DNA of 64,000 nucleotides, taken from Eumeta japonica. Lineage: Eukaryota > Arthropoda > Insecta > Lepidoptera > Psychidae. This document shows, piece by piece, positions 1-10,734 of this stretch. The notes beneath the pieces are model-generated. The model did not search any database, was not told the origin of the DNA, and was given only the letters and a program-made list of their open reading frames with translations. A program made the position numbers and the translations under genes. The stretch spans positions 620,001 through 684,000 of the forward strand of contig BGZK01000009.1 of the NCBI GenBank assembly GCA_005406025.1. Reading direction: 5' to 3'. Position 1 is the first letter of the stretch. Each line of letters opens with the position of its first letter.

Positions 1-81
1 ATAGTGGCTGGATTTACTGTCTGCAAGGGCCAACTGCAGTATATTAAGGACAGCTTAAAAGATAAGCTGAAAAAGGCCTAA
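1..81 (+). other. Short open frame running in from the window edge
   Basis: Frame 1 is open from the first base for 26 codons and ends in TAA at 79-81; the last residues read SLKDKLKKA. It could be the tail of an exon or of a retroelement ORF whose body lies to the left, or chance. I do not recognise the peptide, and 26 codons is too short to argue for coding by itself. Only the adjoining sequence would decide. Confidence 0.1.
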
Positions 82-420
82 AGTCTACATAAAGCTACAA
101 AAATAAGGTTTAAAAAAATTAATAATAAAAATCTACGAATGTCTTGGATATCTACTGATTGAAGAAAACCATGTGAATAAAAGAAACGTTCACTGACTAT
201 TTCGATGTGTAAAACACGAATGCGTGGTGTTGCCGATACTGTTCAGTCTGTCCATAGATAGCTGTCTGTATGAAATGAAAAACTATGAGTGCTGATTAAA
301 AATAAAAAAAATAGGTTAACCTTGTAGCCAACTCTGAAACTTCCCGCTATTTGCGAGTTCAAAACACTCGGGATTTGACGCGTTTTTTTGGTTAAAAAAA
401 CAGTTTGTTTCGATTTCTTT
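82..420. other. AT-rich spacer, nothing recognised
   Basis: No coding frame, tRNA or named repeat seen. A 76-codon open frame on the minus strand (243-473) is low-complexity and overlaps the start of the next repeat; it is not treated as a gene. Confidence 0.5.
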
Positions 421-910
421 CGACAACAATTTCTCGAAAACAAATCTACCCATTTTGACCCGGTTTGCGGCAATCGACGTGTTTTTAATAGGTTAAGAGT
501 TAATTAGATTTTGGAATTGATCGGTCAAGCCATTTTAAAGTTATTTTGAAAACCACTTAAAAAAATTTTTGTTCTTAGTTTTTGAAAATTTCTCAAAATT
601 TACCGGTCCAAATCGACCCAAACTTTCAGGAAATTTAAGTTTGGTGAAAGTCTTTAGAACGCCGTTTAGTGGACTCGATTCGGTTAAGCCGTTTAAAAGT
701 TATAAGAGGTTTACATACATCCACACATGCACACACACAAACACACACATCTACACAGACATACGGACATTATCTCAGGGATGATCAGGGAACTTCCTAG
801 ACCCACAGAACGTCGAGATCTGATGAGAACTCGATTTTTGCAAAATGGGGTGAAACCAATAACTTCCCGAAAATTTTAGAAAATTTTCAATTTTCTTAGC
901 GGTAAGTTAA
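421..910 (+). repeat. Interspersed repeat family A, single copy
   Basis: A run of phrases recurs here and at 40,140-41,225: a box with GAACAAATCTACC-like wording, a TTGCGGCA box, TTAGATTTTGGAATT, TCAAAATTTACC, then AAAAGTTATAAGAGGTTTACA followed by a CA-rich stretch (about 718-760), then a segment ending GGGGTGAAA. The order matches the 41-kb copy. I know similar repeats from arthropod genomes but not their class. No terminal repeats or coding frame are seen; the 71-codon frame at 569-784 is a by-product of the repeat. Confidence 0.7.
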
Positions 911-919
911 AAAAACAGT

Positions 920-936
920 GGCACTCCAAGAGTGCC
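920..936. repeat. Perfect 7-bp inverted repeat
   Basis: GGCACTC and GAGTGCC separated by CAA. It sits just past the end of repeat family A; no function assigned. Confidence 0.6.
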
Positions 937-3029
937 GACAGAAGTGAAAACTTGTACAATTACATGTGTATTTTTTGAATCATCAGGAAATATTTTATTG
1001 TGGAGGAAATACTTCTAAATTAAGAGTTTTTTTATTCGTTACTTTATAGTAACGATTTTTGTAGTAGTAGTTTATATACTACTACAAAAATTATATTACA
1101 ATTTTCATTTAATGCGCTATTGTACATGAAAAATTATGCATATTATTTTACATACAAAAATTGTAATCTATTGCTTAAAACGTAAATTTACAAATACAAT
1201 ACGAAAAGTTCCGACATGAATATATATCTATGTTGTACGTTGTATATACACAAAATATGTTTACATTATATCAGTTATATTATCAATGTATTTCAACCCA
1301 AACTCCACTATCGTGTAAACGGGGCCAATATTTGTAGATACTTACATAAAGAGGTGTCGGTAACGGTAACAATGTTGCAAGTTCAATAGTTCTTTCCCAT
1401 GTCAAAAATCCCCAACGCGTCTAAAGTTTTCACTTCAAAAACACAAAATAAGAAAATTAAAAAAAAAAGTGACGATAATAAAAAACTTTAAAAGCTTTAA
1501 ATGTCATGACGTATTTTAAGTGTCATGTTATAACTACGAAATAAAAATATTTTCCAAATTTGTCAAAAATGGAACACTGTGTCAAATACGCCGACCAAGT
1601 TATCCTAATGTCGTCGTGTGCGAGTTAGTAGCGACGGTTATCAAAATGAAAGATTCTTTCAATAAATGTGCTATCGAAGTATATGTCAATAAAACTAAAG
1701 TCACGGTATTTGAAAGAAACAAAACATTAGATAAGAAGAAAAAGCTGAACAAGGGAAATAATTTGTATACTCGTTTAATTTCTTTAGAAATTAATTTAAA
1801 GATAGTAATGATATTTATTGAAAGGAGAGTAAATAAAGAAACAGATGTGCAAAAAATAGAGCTAATTGTGTCTATAAATATTCGCAAAATAAACCGAAAT
1901 TTTATAATAACCTTTTTTAACAAATTAAATGAGGATTTTATGGAGGTAAATTTTAAACGTCTTCGGAAAACTTATTGTACATGCGCACACAAAGCCGTCT
2001 AAATGAATTGGCGATTTTATGTAGTCGACTAACACACTATTTTTGTTTATTGTATTAAATTTATGTAAATCACAATCTTTCTCGAACGTTTCTAAATTTT
2101 CATTAAAATATATTAGACTCATGTAAATAAAAAAGGCAAAATTTCGTTTATTGAAATTCTTGAAACTTTTGCCACAATATAATTTTGCCATAATATGACA
2201 TTTTTCCACAATGTTGCGTCCAAATATGCACGTGATTATTTACTAGCATTTGTACCCAATATCGGTCCTCGTATTTGTATAATAGTACAGGTAGGATAAA
2301 TTTAGATCATTATTATAAATATCAATAAATATTATAAATGGATTTAATAGAATGTAATATTTCGATTCAATAAAATGGAGATATTACATCTATTTATTAT
2401 CTATAATTATTAGAATAAACATTTCAGAAAATGGAAAAATAAATTTATTTGTTATTTCAAAATTGGCTGATCGGTAACGTGTTCAATGTCTTTCACATAA
2501 AAGAAGTTATACCCGTGACATATTACACAATACGAGTTCTGAGAACAGTGTTTATCGACTCAGTTTGATTCACGAACATTTATCCAACTAAAACGACGAA
2601 GGGAAGCCTCATCGAGTCTGCTTCAATGAAATCATTAAACGTCTCCATTCTTACATAAGCCTCACAGTTTCATGCATGATCTTCTACACGATGACTAAAT
2701 GTCGATGTGTATACTGTCAGAAGAAATATTTTTCTTCCTTTTCCCTTATACGAATTTGAAAGGGCCACCTTCGTAGTAAACTTTTTTGTCAATATAAAAA
2801 GAGTTTGTAAAATTAGATTCATAAATAACGGAGCTGTTCTACACCCAAAAAGATATAGAATAGAATTAAAAATGGAGTCGAATCGAGAACCGTTTATTAG
2901 TCTTTTAAAAGCTCAGGTAGAAAAGTAATTAGTTTTTTTTTCTGTCCATTAACATCGATTCATAATACATATTCCTTATCACAATATGCATTATTAAATC
3001 TCCATTACTGAAATCGGTCTACTAGTTAC
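937..3029. other. AT-rich non-coding stretch
   Basis: Apart from the hairpins at 1,038-1,091 this 2-kb stretch is AT-rich unique-looking sequence. An open frame of 160 codons (1,520-2,002, plus) begins with GTG; its first in-frame ATG is near 1,646, leaving about 118 codons, lysine- and asparagine-rich, with no recognised domain and with a 107-codon frame opposite it. I treat it as chance. Confidence 0.5.
1038..1091. repeat. Two adjacent perfect hairpins
   Basis: First: GTTACT, TTAT, AGTAAC (1,038-1,053). Second: a perfect 15-bp inverted repeat, arms 1,055-1,069 and 1,077-1,091 (ATTTTTGTAGTAGTA and its complement), with a 7-base spacer. The second would fold into a strong stem in single-stranded DNA or RNA. 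No terminator or known RNA family is implied. Confidence 0.75.
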
Positions 3030-3200
3030 TTACTTAACGCGCATGGAAGTTGGGAGTTAATTTAACGTTGTTAGGGGACATAAACAGCCCTCCAGGCGTC
3101 CATTTAATTGCATAGTTAGGGAGCAACGCCAGTTTATTACGAACTTCCATTTAGAGAGATTTAATAAGAGATTTTCTTAACCAAGTCCTCACTCTGTTCC
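3030..3200. promoter_or_regulatory. Candidate regulatory element, weak
   Basis: A compact, less AT-biased patch with homeodomain-like words (TTTAATTGCATAG, TTTATTACG, GTTAATTTAACG) between AT-rich flanks. Composition and motif content are the only evidence; conservation is not known. Confidence 0.18.
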
Positions 3201-3639
3201 ATTATTGATGTTCATCTATCTGTATGTGTGCATAATAGTGCACAGGAATATCACAGTTGCTGAAGTTTCTTAATTGATAAATATCTTAGTTATTGATAAA
3301 GAACAAGCAATAAATGCATTCAAGCAGAATTTATAAATGTCAAGATGGCCCTAAATACCTTGATTTTGATATGATAATCCTAAAGTATGAAACCACATCT
3401 AAGTCATTTTATTTACGTGAGACAAAATCAAAGCGTCTTTAACGTACAACACGCAAACACACTTTCAAAATTATAACATGAAAAGTATTAATAATAACTT
3501 TTTTTCTTATTTTTATTTAGTTATATTTTATTACTAATTATATAATTAATTATAAGTCCTGTACAATGTACATACATAGCGATATGGAAACCAATAGAAA
3601 AAGCAATATATCAAATAGTCGTGCTCTCGTCACGGACAA
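3201..3639. other. AT-rich spacer, nothing recognised
   Basis: No repeat family, coding frame or RNA gene seen. Confidence 0.5.
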
Positions 3640-3900
3640 GTATTTTATTTAGCTTTGAGTTTTTTTTTTCTTCAAACAAAACGGAATTGCGACGAATTAT
3701 TTCTTAATAAATTCCGTCCGAAGGAAATGGGCTTTTTAATGATTTTTTAACGAAATAAGATTTGAGCGAACAACCGTGAATTCTCTATCTACTTTGAGGG
3801 ACGAATTCGTTGTCTCTTTTATTTGTTGTATCCTTAGGAATTTGTCAGCTGTAATCCTCGTTGGATAATCCCTCATAATTTTTATTTGTGTCGAAAATGT
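3640..3900. promoter_or_regulatory. Candidate regulatory element with paired TAATCC sites
   Basis: Two TAATCC words, the Otd/Otx/Bicoid-class homeodomain core, lie at 3,852-3,857 and 3,866-3,871 in the same orientation, 14 bp apart. Close by are TAATTTTTATTTG and, upstream, TTAATGATTTTTTAACG. The rest of the block is less repetitive than its flanks. Motif identities are established knowledge; enhancer function is inference. Confidence 0.25.
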
Positions 3901-3984
3901 ATATACCTTGAAATCAGACTTAAACCCCCACCTGCTTAATAATTATAATCATATTTACGTTACATACATCTTATATATATATTA
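3901..3984. other. AT-rich spacer next to MITE
   Basis: Low-complexity TA-rich lead-in, including a (TA)n run just left of the MITE. Nothing else seen. Confidence 0.4.
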
Positions 3985-4306
3985 ATGATGTAACGAATAT
4001 CAATTTTTAGACATTAGCGAATATGAATATTCACGAGATGCGAATGAAAAGTTGATTATTGATAATACCAATAATTAAAGTGAAGTCTGATTACCATTAA
4101 TTTAATAAAAATTGATAATTGTAATTGCAAGACTGTGTAAGTTAGAAGGTTTAAGGTTTTGTTATCGTTTTATTTGCCCTTTTGTTATTGACATCTAAAT
4201 TTTCTTTCGGACGTTCATATTGGAAAAACATTCGCATAAAATTTGCGAATGCAAATACCAATACGAATGTCAAGAAATATGCGAATGCAAATATTCGTTA
4301 CATCAT
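3985..4306. mobile_element. MITE with 16-bp perfect terminal inverted repeats (hAT-like)
   Basis: The left end ATGATGTAACGAATAT (3,985-4,000) has its exact reverse complement at 4,291-4,306. Inside, GCGAAT and ATTCGC words recur near both ends, giving subterminal palindromes (for example CATTCGCA...TGCGAATG near 4,229). The element is about 322 bp with no transposase, so non-autonomous. ATGTAACGAATATTCG-type ends recall insect hAT MITEs as I remember them; a clear 8-bp target duplication was not found, so the superfamily is tentative. Confidence 0.75.
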
Positions 4307-4379
4307 AATAGATATATGTGTGTTATATTTAATTGTATGGGTGTGTTGATTAGACTAATAATATCACTCGAAGATCATA

Positions 4380-4605
4380 CACAGCGCTCAGTGGTTAAAA
4401 GCATCGGTTTCGTAACAGAAGGCACCGAGATCGCTTCTGGCCACGGCCAAATTGATGGGCAAGTTTTAAACTTAATTCAAATTAAATCGCTCGCACCATG
4501 TCTTGCAGAGCACGCTAAGCCATCGGTTGCGGACGTCTTCATCGCACTGAGCCGGAGCAGGGGACTTCGTAAAAAGGAGCTCGAACTAAAAATATTGTAG
4601 AAAGG
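4380..4605 (+). mobile_element. tRNA-derived SINE, AGAGCACG family, copy 1
   Basis: The head GCGCTCAGTGGTTAAAAG fits a degenerate Pol III A box; about 35 bases on, CACCGAGATCGC is a decayed B box. The body has TTGCAGAGCACGCTAAGCC, which I recognise from a widespread lepidopteran SINE (usually AGAGCACGTTAAGCC). A related copy lies at 21,176-21,425, sharing AAATTAAA followed by AGAGCACG. No clear poly-A tail or target duplication. The 126-codon open frame through it is spurious. Confidence 0.65.
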
Positions 4606-5989
4606 TGAATCTAACCCTCTCAATTCGTCTTGCCGCTCAGAGGTCTGACTGTGGTTGTAGAAATTATAATTAATATCTTACTATTGTATTTCAAAACTGC
4701 TCCTAATTGTTATTTGTTATTATATTTTAAACAGTTCATGTATACTTCCACGTCGTGCACAATTCAACTGTCCCAGCTGCGCCCGTTGCATCACATGTAT
4801 TCACAACTTCGAGATAAATTTTACAACTTTGCTATTACTGTACTACCAACAGTAAAAGACTGCACTATATCTTAGTTATGATGATTAACAACAAGCGAGA
4901 AGTTAAATTATTTTAATTACACTATCAAGAACTTTTTTGAGAAAAAAAAGTAAAATAGAATTATTTTTAAATAGTTATGAAAGTAACCAAGATGTTTAGA
5001 ATTGTCCATTTAATAAAGTGGGCATGTAAGTTGTAATCGTAATTCACCATTGTGCCGAAATGTGAACAAAGAATGTTTAATGACATATACATTTTTCTTT
5101 TTCGAATGCAATTTTCATTTTACTTTTTGTTACGATTTCCTGCCAATCACGCGCCGTATTTGCATACAACAAAACCTTATTTATATTAAGTAATACAGCA
5201 TGTGACCGTTCGTCCGAGTAAAATTACGTAGTGAACAGCGACAGCACGCATAACCAACGTTTTCTTGACATATCGTAAAAATATTGCGCCGGGGCGTCGC
5301 CCCGAGTGGCTATCGCTTAACGGATGGCGTCTTTTTTACGTACGCGCCGTGAGTTTACGAGGGTGCCGTCGATATGGAAAATCTTTATGATATCCCATAT
5401 GAAATATTGCGAAGTGAACTTTCGTTGTGTCTTTAGAGAGTTAGTCGCCAGGAGAAAGAACCTCTATGGTACAGTCATCCAATTCTTAGATTAGCTTTCT
5501 CGATTAAATTACTTTTATAAAGTCTCTCTTTTAATCTCGTGGTTAATTTTTTGGCCAACAGCTTTTTAACTAACTTTCGCGCCTTTTTTTCTGTGGAATT
5601 AGTTTTCAGTGGAAGCATATACTATATTCTATGAAAAATATCAAGCCAAAAAATATTATATGATTAACTTCAATACGAAATTCATGAATATTTGTACTTT
5701 GTAAGTTATTTACATATTATTTATAAAGCATATACACAATTATGTTATTGCGTTTCTCATCAGAAGCACATTCGGACAGCGTACTGATTAAACAGGTGTG
5801 GATTGAACGTGCGGGCATAGAGTTGGATGTGTGTCTGTGTGTGTGTATGCGTGCGTGCGTAATGACTAGTTAACCATGACGACATTTTCTCGATTTACTC
5901 CTTGATGGCCGAGCGCACAACAATATTAAGGTGAACCACATACTAAATGTGCATACGCATCGCGGACTTAATATAAAGACGAACAAGAG
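4606..5989. other. Mostly unassigned, with a CG palindrome and a GT-rich tract
   Basis: At 5,290-5,304 CGGGGCG and CGCCCCG flank a single T, within a CG-rich patch (about 5,280-5,380). At 5,826-5,862 there is an imperfect GT tract. The remainder is AT-rich with no recognised gene or repeat. Confidence 0.5.
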
Positions 5990-6015
5990 ACATAATCCTA
6001 CAGAGACACGAACTT

Positions 6016-6035
6016 CAACTCAGTGAACTGAGTTG
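6016..6035. repeat. Perfect 8-bp inverted repeat
   Basis: CAACTCAG, spacer TGAA, CTGAGTTG. A small stem-loop about 85 bp before the CG-rich palindrome cluster. Confidence 0.65.
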
Positions 6036-6104
6036 CGAAAATGTCGTCTTTTGATAATCTTTGATGTGAAACATCTATAGGAGCAGAGTAAAACGGATTA
6101 TTGA

Positions 6105-6250
6105 CGTGGCGACGCTTGTCGTGGCGACGGGTCGCCACGCTATACAATGGTATATATGTAGTCAAAATGTATAACCGTAGTAAAGAGCACCATTGAACCG
6201 AGTGAGAAGGGAGTCGCACAGTCGCTTGCGTATGGCGACGCGTTGCCACA
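6105..6250. repeat. Cluster of CGTGGCGAC palindromes
   Basis: CGTGGCGACG occurs at 6,105 and 6,120. The second forms a perfect palindrome with GTCGCCACG: arms 6,120-6,128 and 6,131-6,139, spacer GG. A diverged version lies at 6,232-6,250 (TGGCGAC, spacer GC, GTTGCCA). A third palindrome of the same layout is at 6,779-6,798. CG-rich words of this kind stand out in AT-rich DNA; they could be dimeric protein sites or decayed ends of small transposons. Confidence 0.7.
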
Positions 6251-6440
6251 TCGTACATATTACTACATTTTGATTAATATGATTGTATTTTTGTTTATTA
6301 TTAATTATTACTGTAACAAGCAATTGTCACAGTGGTATTACTGTCGAAAGAAACATCGAATATAACTATTACTGAAGACACAGATGAAATGAATTAAGTT
6401 GTGGCAACTTAAAATTTGTAGTGAATTTTAGTATTTAATG

Positions 6441-7011
6441 AAAAAAAAAATGGAACTGTCACGGAACGCCTGGCAGATGTGAAACGTCGAAACTGTTTTG
6501 TGTGAAAAATATGCATGAAAGAATGGTTTATGAAAGGAAATAGATATGGTATAATGAAAAACAAAATACTTAGATGTATTTTAAATAATTCTTTTTTATG
6601 TATAAATTTAATGCCAAAACCAATAATTAAAAAGTTATTAATAATTATAACAACTCAATTCTTTCAATCAGTTACTTCTATAACAGTAATATATTATGAC
6701 GCTGTCTCTGACGGTATTACTGCACGTGACAATGATCGATGATATCTGAAGAATGTAAAAGTCGATGAGTCACAATCGCGTTGCGACGTGTCGCCACGCC
6801 AGTAGACGGTCTAACCTACCGTATCATATGTTTCACATTAATCAATGTTTATTAAATAAATAGTCATCATTGTTTCCAAAAAATTCGTGAAATTTTAATT
6901 TTTCCATTATGCTATATTTAGTTCCTGTCGTAATCTTGTCTTTTACGCATATTACTTGTACAAACTCGTTTCACATCTGCCAGGCGTCCCGTGACGGCTC
7001 ACTTTTTTTTA
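6441..7011. mobile_element. 0.57-kb terminal-inverted-repeat element
   Basis: The 28 bases at 6,458-6,485 match the reverse complement of 6,968-6,995 at 27 of 28 positions (core GCCTGGCAGATGTGAAAC). Weaker pairing continues inward (AATATGC followed by T and AAAG on both sides) and outward into an A-run and a T-run. About 570 bp, no transposase, so a MITE-like element of unknown superfamily. Two open frames inside (75 and 60 codons) are not protein-like. Confidence 0.65.
6779..6798. repeat. Third palindrome of the CGTGGCGAC type
   Basis: CGTTGCGAC, spacer GT, GTCGCCACG: one mismatch between arms, and the same 9-2-9 layout as 6,120-6,139. It lies inside the 6.44-7.01 kb element, while the other two lie outside. 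Confidence 0.65.
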
Positions 7012-7289
7012 GTTTTCTGATTACTAAGCTCACAACTTTGACGTTTATATTGGTACAGTGCTACTCTACTACACTAGTACGTCGACACTGATAGAACCAT
7101 TTATATAGAGTTGTTCTACATTAGACAAATAGATAGTGACATCACGAATTAAATAAACATCCAGAGTTTTCTCTATCAATAATTAATTACAATAAGTTTT
7201 CATTCAATCAATTGTACAACAATTGTACCATTTCTTCTATAAATGAAACATTACAACTTGTATCATCCTACATAACGGCCCGGCTGCAA
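7012..7289. other. AT-rich spacer
   Basis: Nothing recognised. Confidence 0.4.
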
Positions 7290-7480
7290 AACACAAACCC
7301 GAAAAAATGGACAACGCAAGAAATGAAGCCGCACGTGTCAACATGCGGTCGCACTCTTGCAGCGCGCAGCCGGCGTAAGCGCACGCGTAAAACGCGGTGT
7401 GGTGCGCAAATGCGCTTATGTCGCATTGTTGAACGATGCGCGCTCCTTTCTACGCTGCATCTGCAATGGTTGTCTATATT
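7290..7480. other. CpG-rich patch of unknown nature
   Basis: Dense CG dinucleotides and GCGC/CGCG words (for example GCAGCGCGCAGCCGGCG) in an AT-rich neighbourhood. Open frames of about 90 codons exist on both strands, as expected where stop codons are rare for compositional reasons; neither resembles a known protein. It could be a regulatory element or a transposon piece. Confidence 0.35.
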
Positions 7481-7539
7481 TTGACTGGGTAAACTGAAGA
7501 ACCGTCGCTTCAATAAAATCGTATATACTGGATTAAACA

Positions 7540-8340
7540 CAACACGACATCAAACAAATTCGAATAAGAGTGCCGATTGCGAATGAATTTCCATCAAAAA
7601 CTCTAGCAGGTTTTCGTGCTCTTATTATTTCCAGCTGTAGAGTAAAAAGAACGAACGGTATAGAAGATAAGATAAAAGAGGGATGAGGTAGTCCAAAAAG
7701 GTGTAAAAGTGAAAATAAAGAAAGTGGTGAAGAAAAGAAAAAATAAAATGAAAAATGTTTATGAAAAGATTATTGAAAATATTCATTATATTTGGAATCT
7801 TTATATAATAGAATAGTATTTACATTATTATTTGGTGTTGAAAGAATTGAATATAGTAATGGAGGCCTTGATACAGAAACTTGGGAGAAAGTGTATTGAA
7901 AGAATTATTTGGATATAATTTTCGCGATCAAGAAAACGATTTTAGATGGCAATGTCTCAATGTTAATGAACATATGAATAAGGATTAGAATTTAGTTAAT
8001 GTATATGAGATTATAAAAGCGATCGAAAGTAACATAGCAGGTTAAACTGAAAGGTAAGGTGTATGAGAAATGTTGATTGTGGATAAGGTACATTAAAATA
8101 CTTTACATCAACTTTCAGTCAACGCTAGAACAAATACAAAACGCTTAACAACTTGTGACAAGTGCGTCGTCGTTCTCCTAGCTTCAACAAAAGATTGCAA
8201 AAATTACCAAGCCATAACTTTGTTTTCATTAGCATCGTTAGCAAGCAACCTATATACCTCTATATGTAGATTCATAATAAATATTTTTTTATTAATTCCT
8301 CGCACATTGAATTCATTGTGTATTTTAAAACTAGATAGCT
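7540..8340. other. Purine-biased AT-rich stretch
   Basis: A long plus-strand run rich in A and G (about 7,650-8,100) with many GAAAG and AAAAG words and no long open frame. No named family. Confidence 0.35.
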
Positions 8341-8810
8341 CTAAATCTAAAATGAATTAAAGGTCCAACTGCCGGTGGCGCGAAAGTGTAATGGCGCTCC
8401 ATATGAGCTATTCAATACCGAATCCTAAAACCGGGTACGTACGTAGCTAAGTATACAATACGCTATACGCCTCCCAAATCGCGAATTCGTCGCGAAGCAT
8501 GCACAGAGCCTTATGATGTCGTTAAATCAACCACGATCCGGCGATGCTAGTGCAATCTGTACTGAGCATGCGCGCTCACATAATTGCGTCACTCACGCCT
8601 CAAGTTGAGCATACGTGTTGTGTGCCATGTGATGCCTGGCAATCGTCTTACCCATCTTTACGACGTCGATATACATAAAATTTGTACTAACCAGCGTGTA
8701 GAGGGCGCTGGCGTAGGCAGCGTGTTTCACGTGCAGTGTTCGACAGCAGTGCAAGCTCGCGTCCTGCTCGTGAGCCGTCCACGACTTCATCTGCTCGAAA
8801 ATGAAACATC
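8341..8810. other. CG-enriched patch, possible regulatory DNA
   Basis: Contains GAGCATGCGCGCTC (NRF-1-like, TGCGCATGCGC class), two TCGCGA palindromes and GGTGGCGCGAAAG. It has 65- and 90-codon frames on opposite strands without recognisable domains. Could be a CpG-rich promoter or enhancer, or old repeat; nothing decisive. Confidence 0.25.
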
Positions 8811-10734
8811 TTTATTTATAAATACTTTCATTTCGATACAAATAACTGCTACTTAGAACCTAATATTAAGATTGTAAAAATAATATATATATAAATCTAT
8901 TTACCAGAATTAAGATTATGCATTTTTAGTAATGTATTATTAATTTAAAATTTTCCAATTTGTGTGTACATATAATAGAAAAGATATGTGTAGTGTGTAC
9001 ATCTCTTTAAAGCTGGATAATTTATAAATAGTAAACAAGTTTTATGTAGACTAGGCACGAATAAATACAAGCAATTCGAATTTAGGGCTTGAAATGTTTA
9101 TTGCATCTATTGAATGAAAAATGTTTCATATTTGTATTTTATCTATTGAATATACTAACTACATCACAATAACACTTCTTTATAAGTTTTGAAGGATAGT
9201 GTTATATTTGATTTATACATAAACACACATTAGAGAATTTGTTAAAAAAAGTTTGAAATTAACTATTACTTAAACAAACGTATTCTTATGTTATTATAGT
9301 TACAGCATTCCTTAAATCTATATCTCAATTAAATCTTTGAATTTTAATCAATATTTTAATTTGAGTTTTCAACAATAAATTGAATAAATTGTTTTAGAAT
9401 TTCTCTTATAAATAAATTTAGTTAAAAATCATTTAATAAATGAGAAACAAAAATATCCCAAACATCGGTAAATTCTTTTCACAGATTGCAGCAGATATTC
9501 ATCAATAGGAGGTGATGCCGTACCTTTTTTCGTGTTCATGGGTGTGGTGTTTGGTAACTTTCAAAAGCTCACCGTGCCACTATGATACAAGTGACCGATG
9601 CGTTATGTAGTGGCATAGATCGACTTTCTAGTGTCATCGAGAATGGGGCCACAATCGCTTTATGATGTAGTAGTATCTGTCTTATACATGCATAGCTCGA
9701 AGATCAAGCGTGCTTTTCCTGCATAATCGCTTAACAATTTCACTTTAAAACTTTTCTAGTGAACGCAATGCTGATTAATTTAAGAAATATTTGCAAGTAT
9801 TAAAAATCATTTTTAGTAGATTTTATTTGTTATAAATGTCTAACCGTATGACCAATACAAGATTTAAAATTTGTTAAAAGCAGCAATACATAAAATAGTT
9901 AAGCTTAAAATTACATTAAATTAAAATAAGAAGGTCTACTCCCAAGTTGCAGTATTGGCGTTCTTATTGTAGTTTTTTTTAAACGGCCAAAGAGATGTAC
10001 GCTAAATATTCTCATTATTGTGATCTCTCGTTTGCACATTAGTTCACTACTTTAAACAATTATTTCATAAACCATTCATCAAAATATTTGGATATTTGGA
10101 TGCCATTACGCTGGTAAGCTAAACTGGACGTAATTATGAACATGTTCATAGAACTGATGAGTTAACATTTAAAAATAAACCGATAAGTTTCTTGAAAAAA
10201 GTGAAATACACATTAATTAAATATTATGTAATCTAGTAAATATCTCACGCGAAATAATATATCTCATTCTATCCAATAACTATAATATTAATATTGTTTG
10301 TTCCATGATTTAATTAAGGTACGATTCAGAATTACTTTGAAGACGGAACATAGAGCTGGATAAATTTAATTTGATAACAAAAACTAATGAACGATTGTTA
10401 AAGGACACCTCCCTAAAGGTATTTATAGGTTATTCAATTAAATTTAGGCCTTTTTTACAGTATGGATTGGAAAGAGCATATTTTCATTAATAGTTAAGTA
10501 TCTGACAACTAAAAACCTTTGATGTTACAGAAAATCAACTCATTGTGAGCAGCTGCCGTGCGGAACACACTGTTTCTCTCGTCACCTCATCATATACAAA
10601 AACAAGTTAGCGTTAGTTGTATCGTATTTTGAACGCCCGAAGGCCGAAAGTAGGCCACGACTAACACTGTCCGTTTTTTGTCATCCTTGCTTAAATACAC
10701 TTAGATGACTGTCGTGACGCTCCAGTGCCCTTTG
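8811..10734. other. AT-rich stretch with a possible faint retroposon tail
   Basis: Largely AT-rich and unassigned. Around 9,530-9,580 a weak likeness to the retroposon tail at 10.8 kb appears (TTCATGGGTGTGG...AAAGCTCACCG), too diverged to call firmly. Confidence 0.35.

Noticed and set aside
1055..1091. let-7-like hairpin because of GTAGTAGTA arms
   Set aside because: The mature let-7 word TGAGGTAGTAGGTTG is absent, and the stem (15 bp, 7-base loop) is too short for its precursor.
1520..2002. 160-codon open frame, the longest in the window
   Set aside because: It begins with GTG; the first in-frame ATG leaves about 118 codons, a length expected by chance in 64 kb. It is low-complexity (Lys/Asn-rich), lacks domains, and the opposite strand is open too.
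4220..4600. 126-codon open frame
   Set aside because: It runs through the end of a MITE and a tRNA-derived SINE, so it is non-coding repeat sequence.
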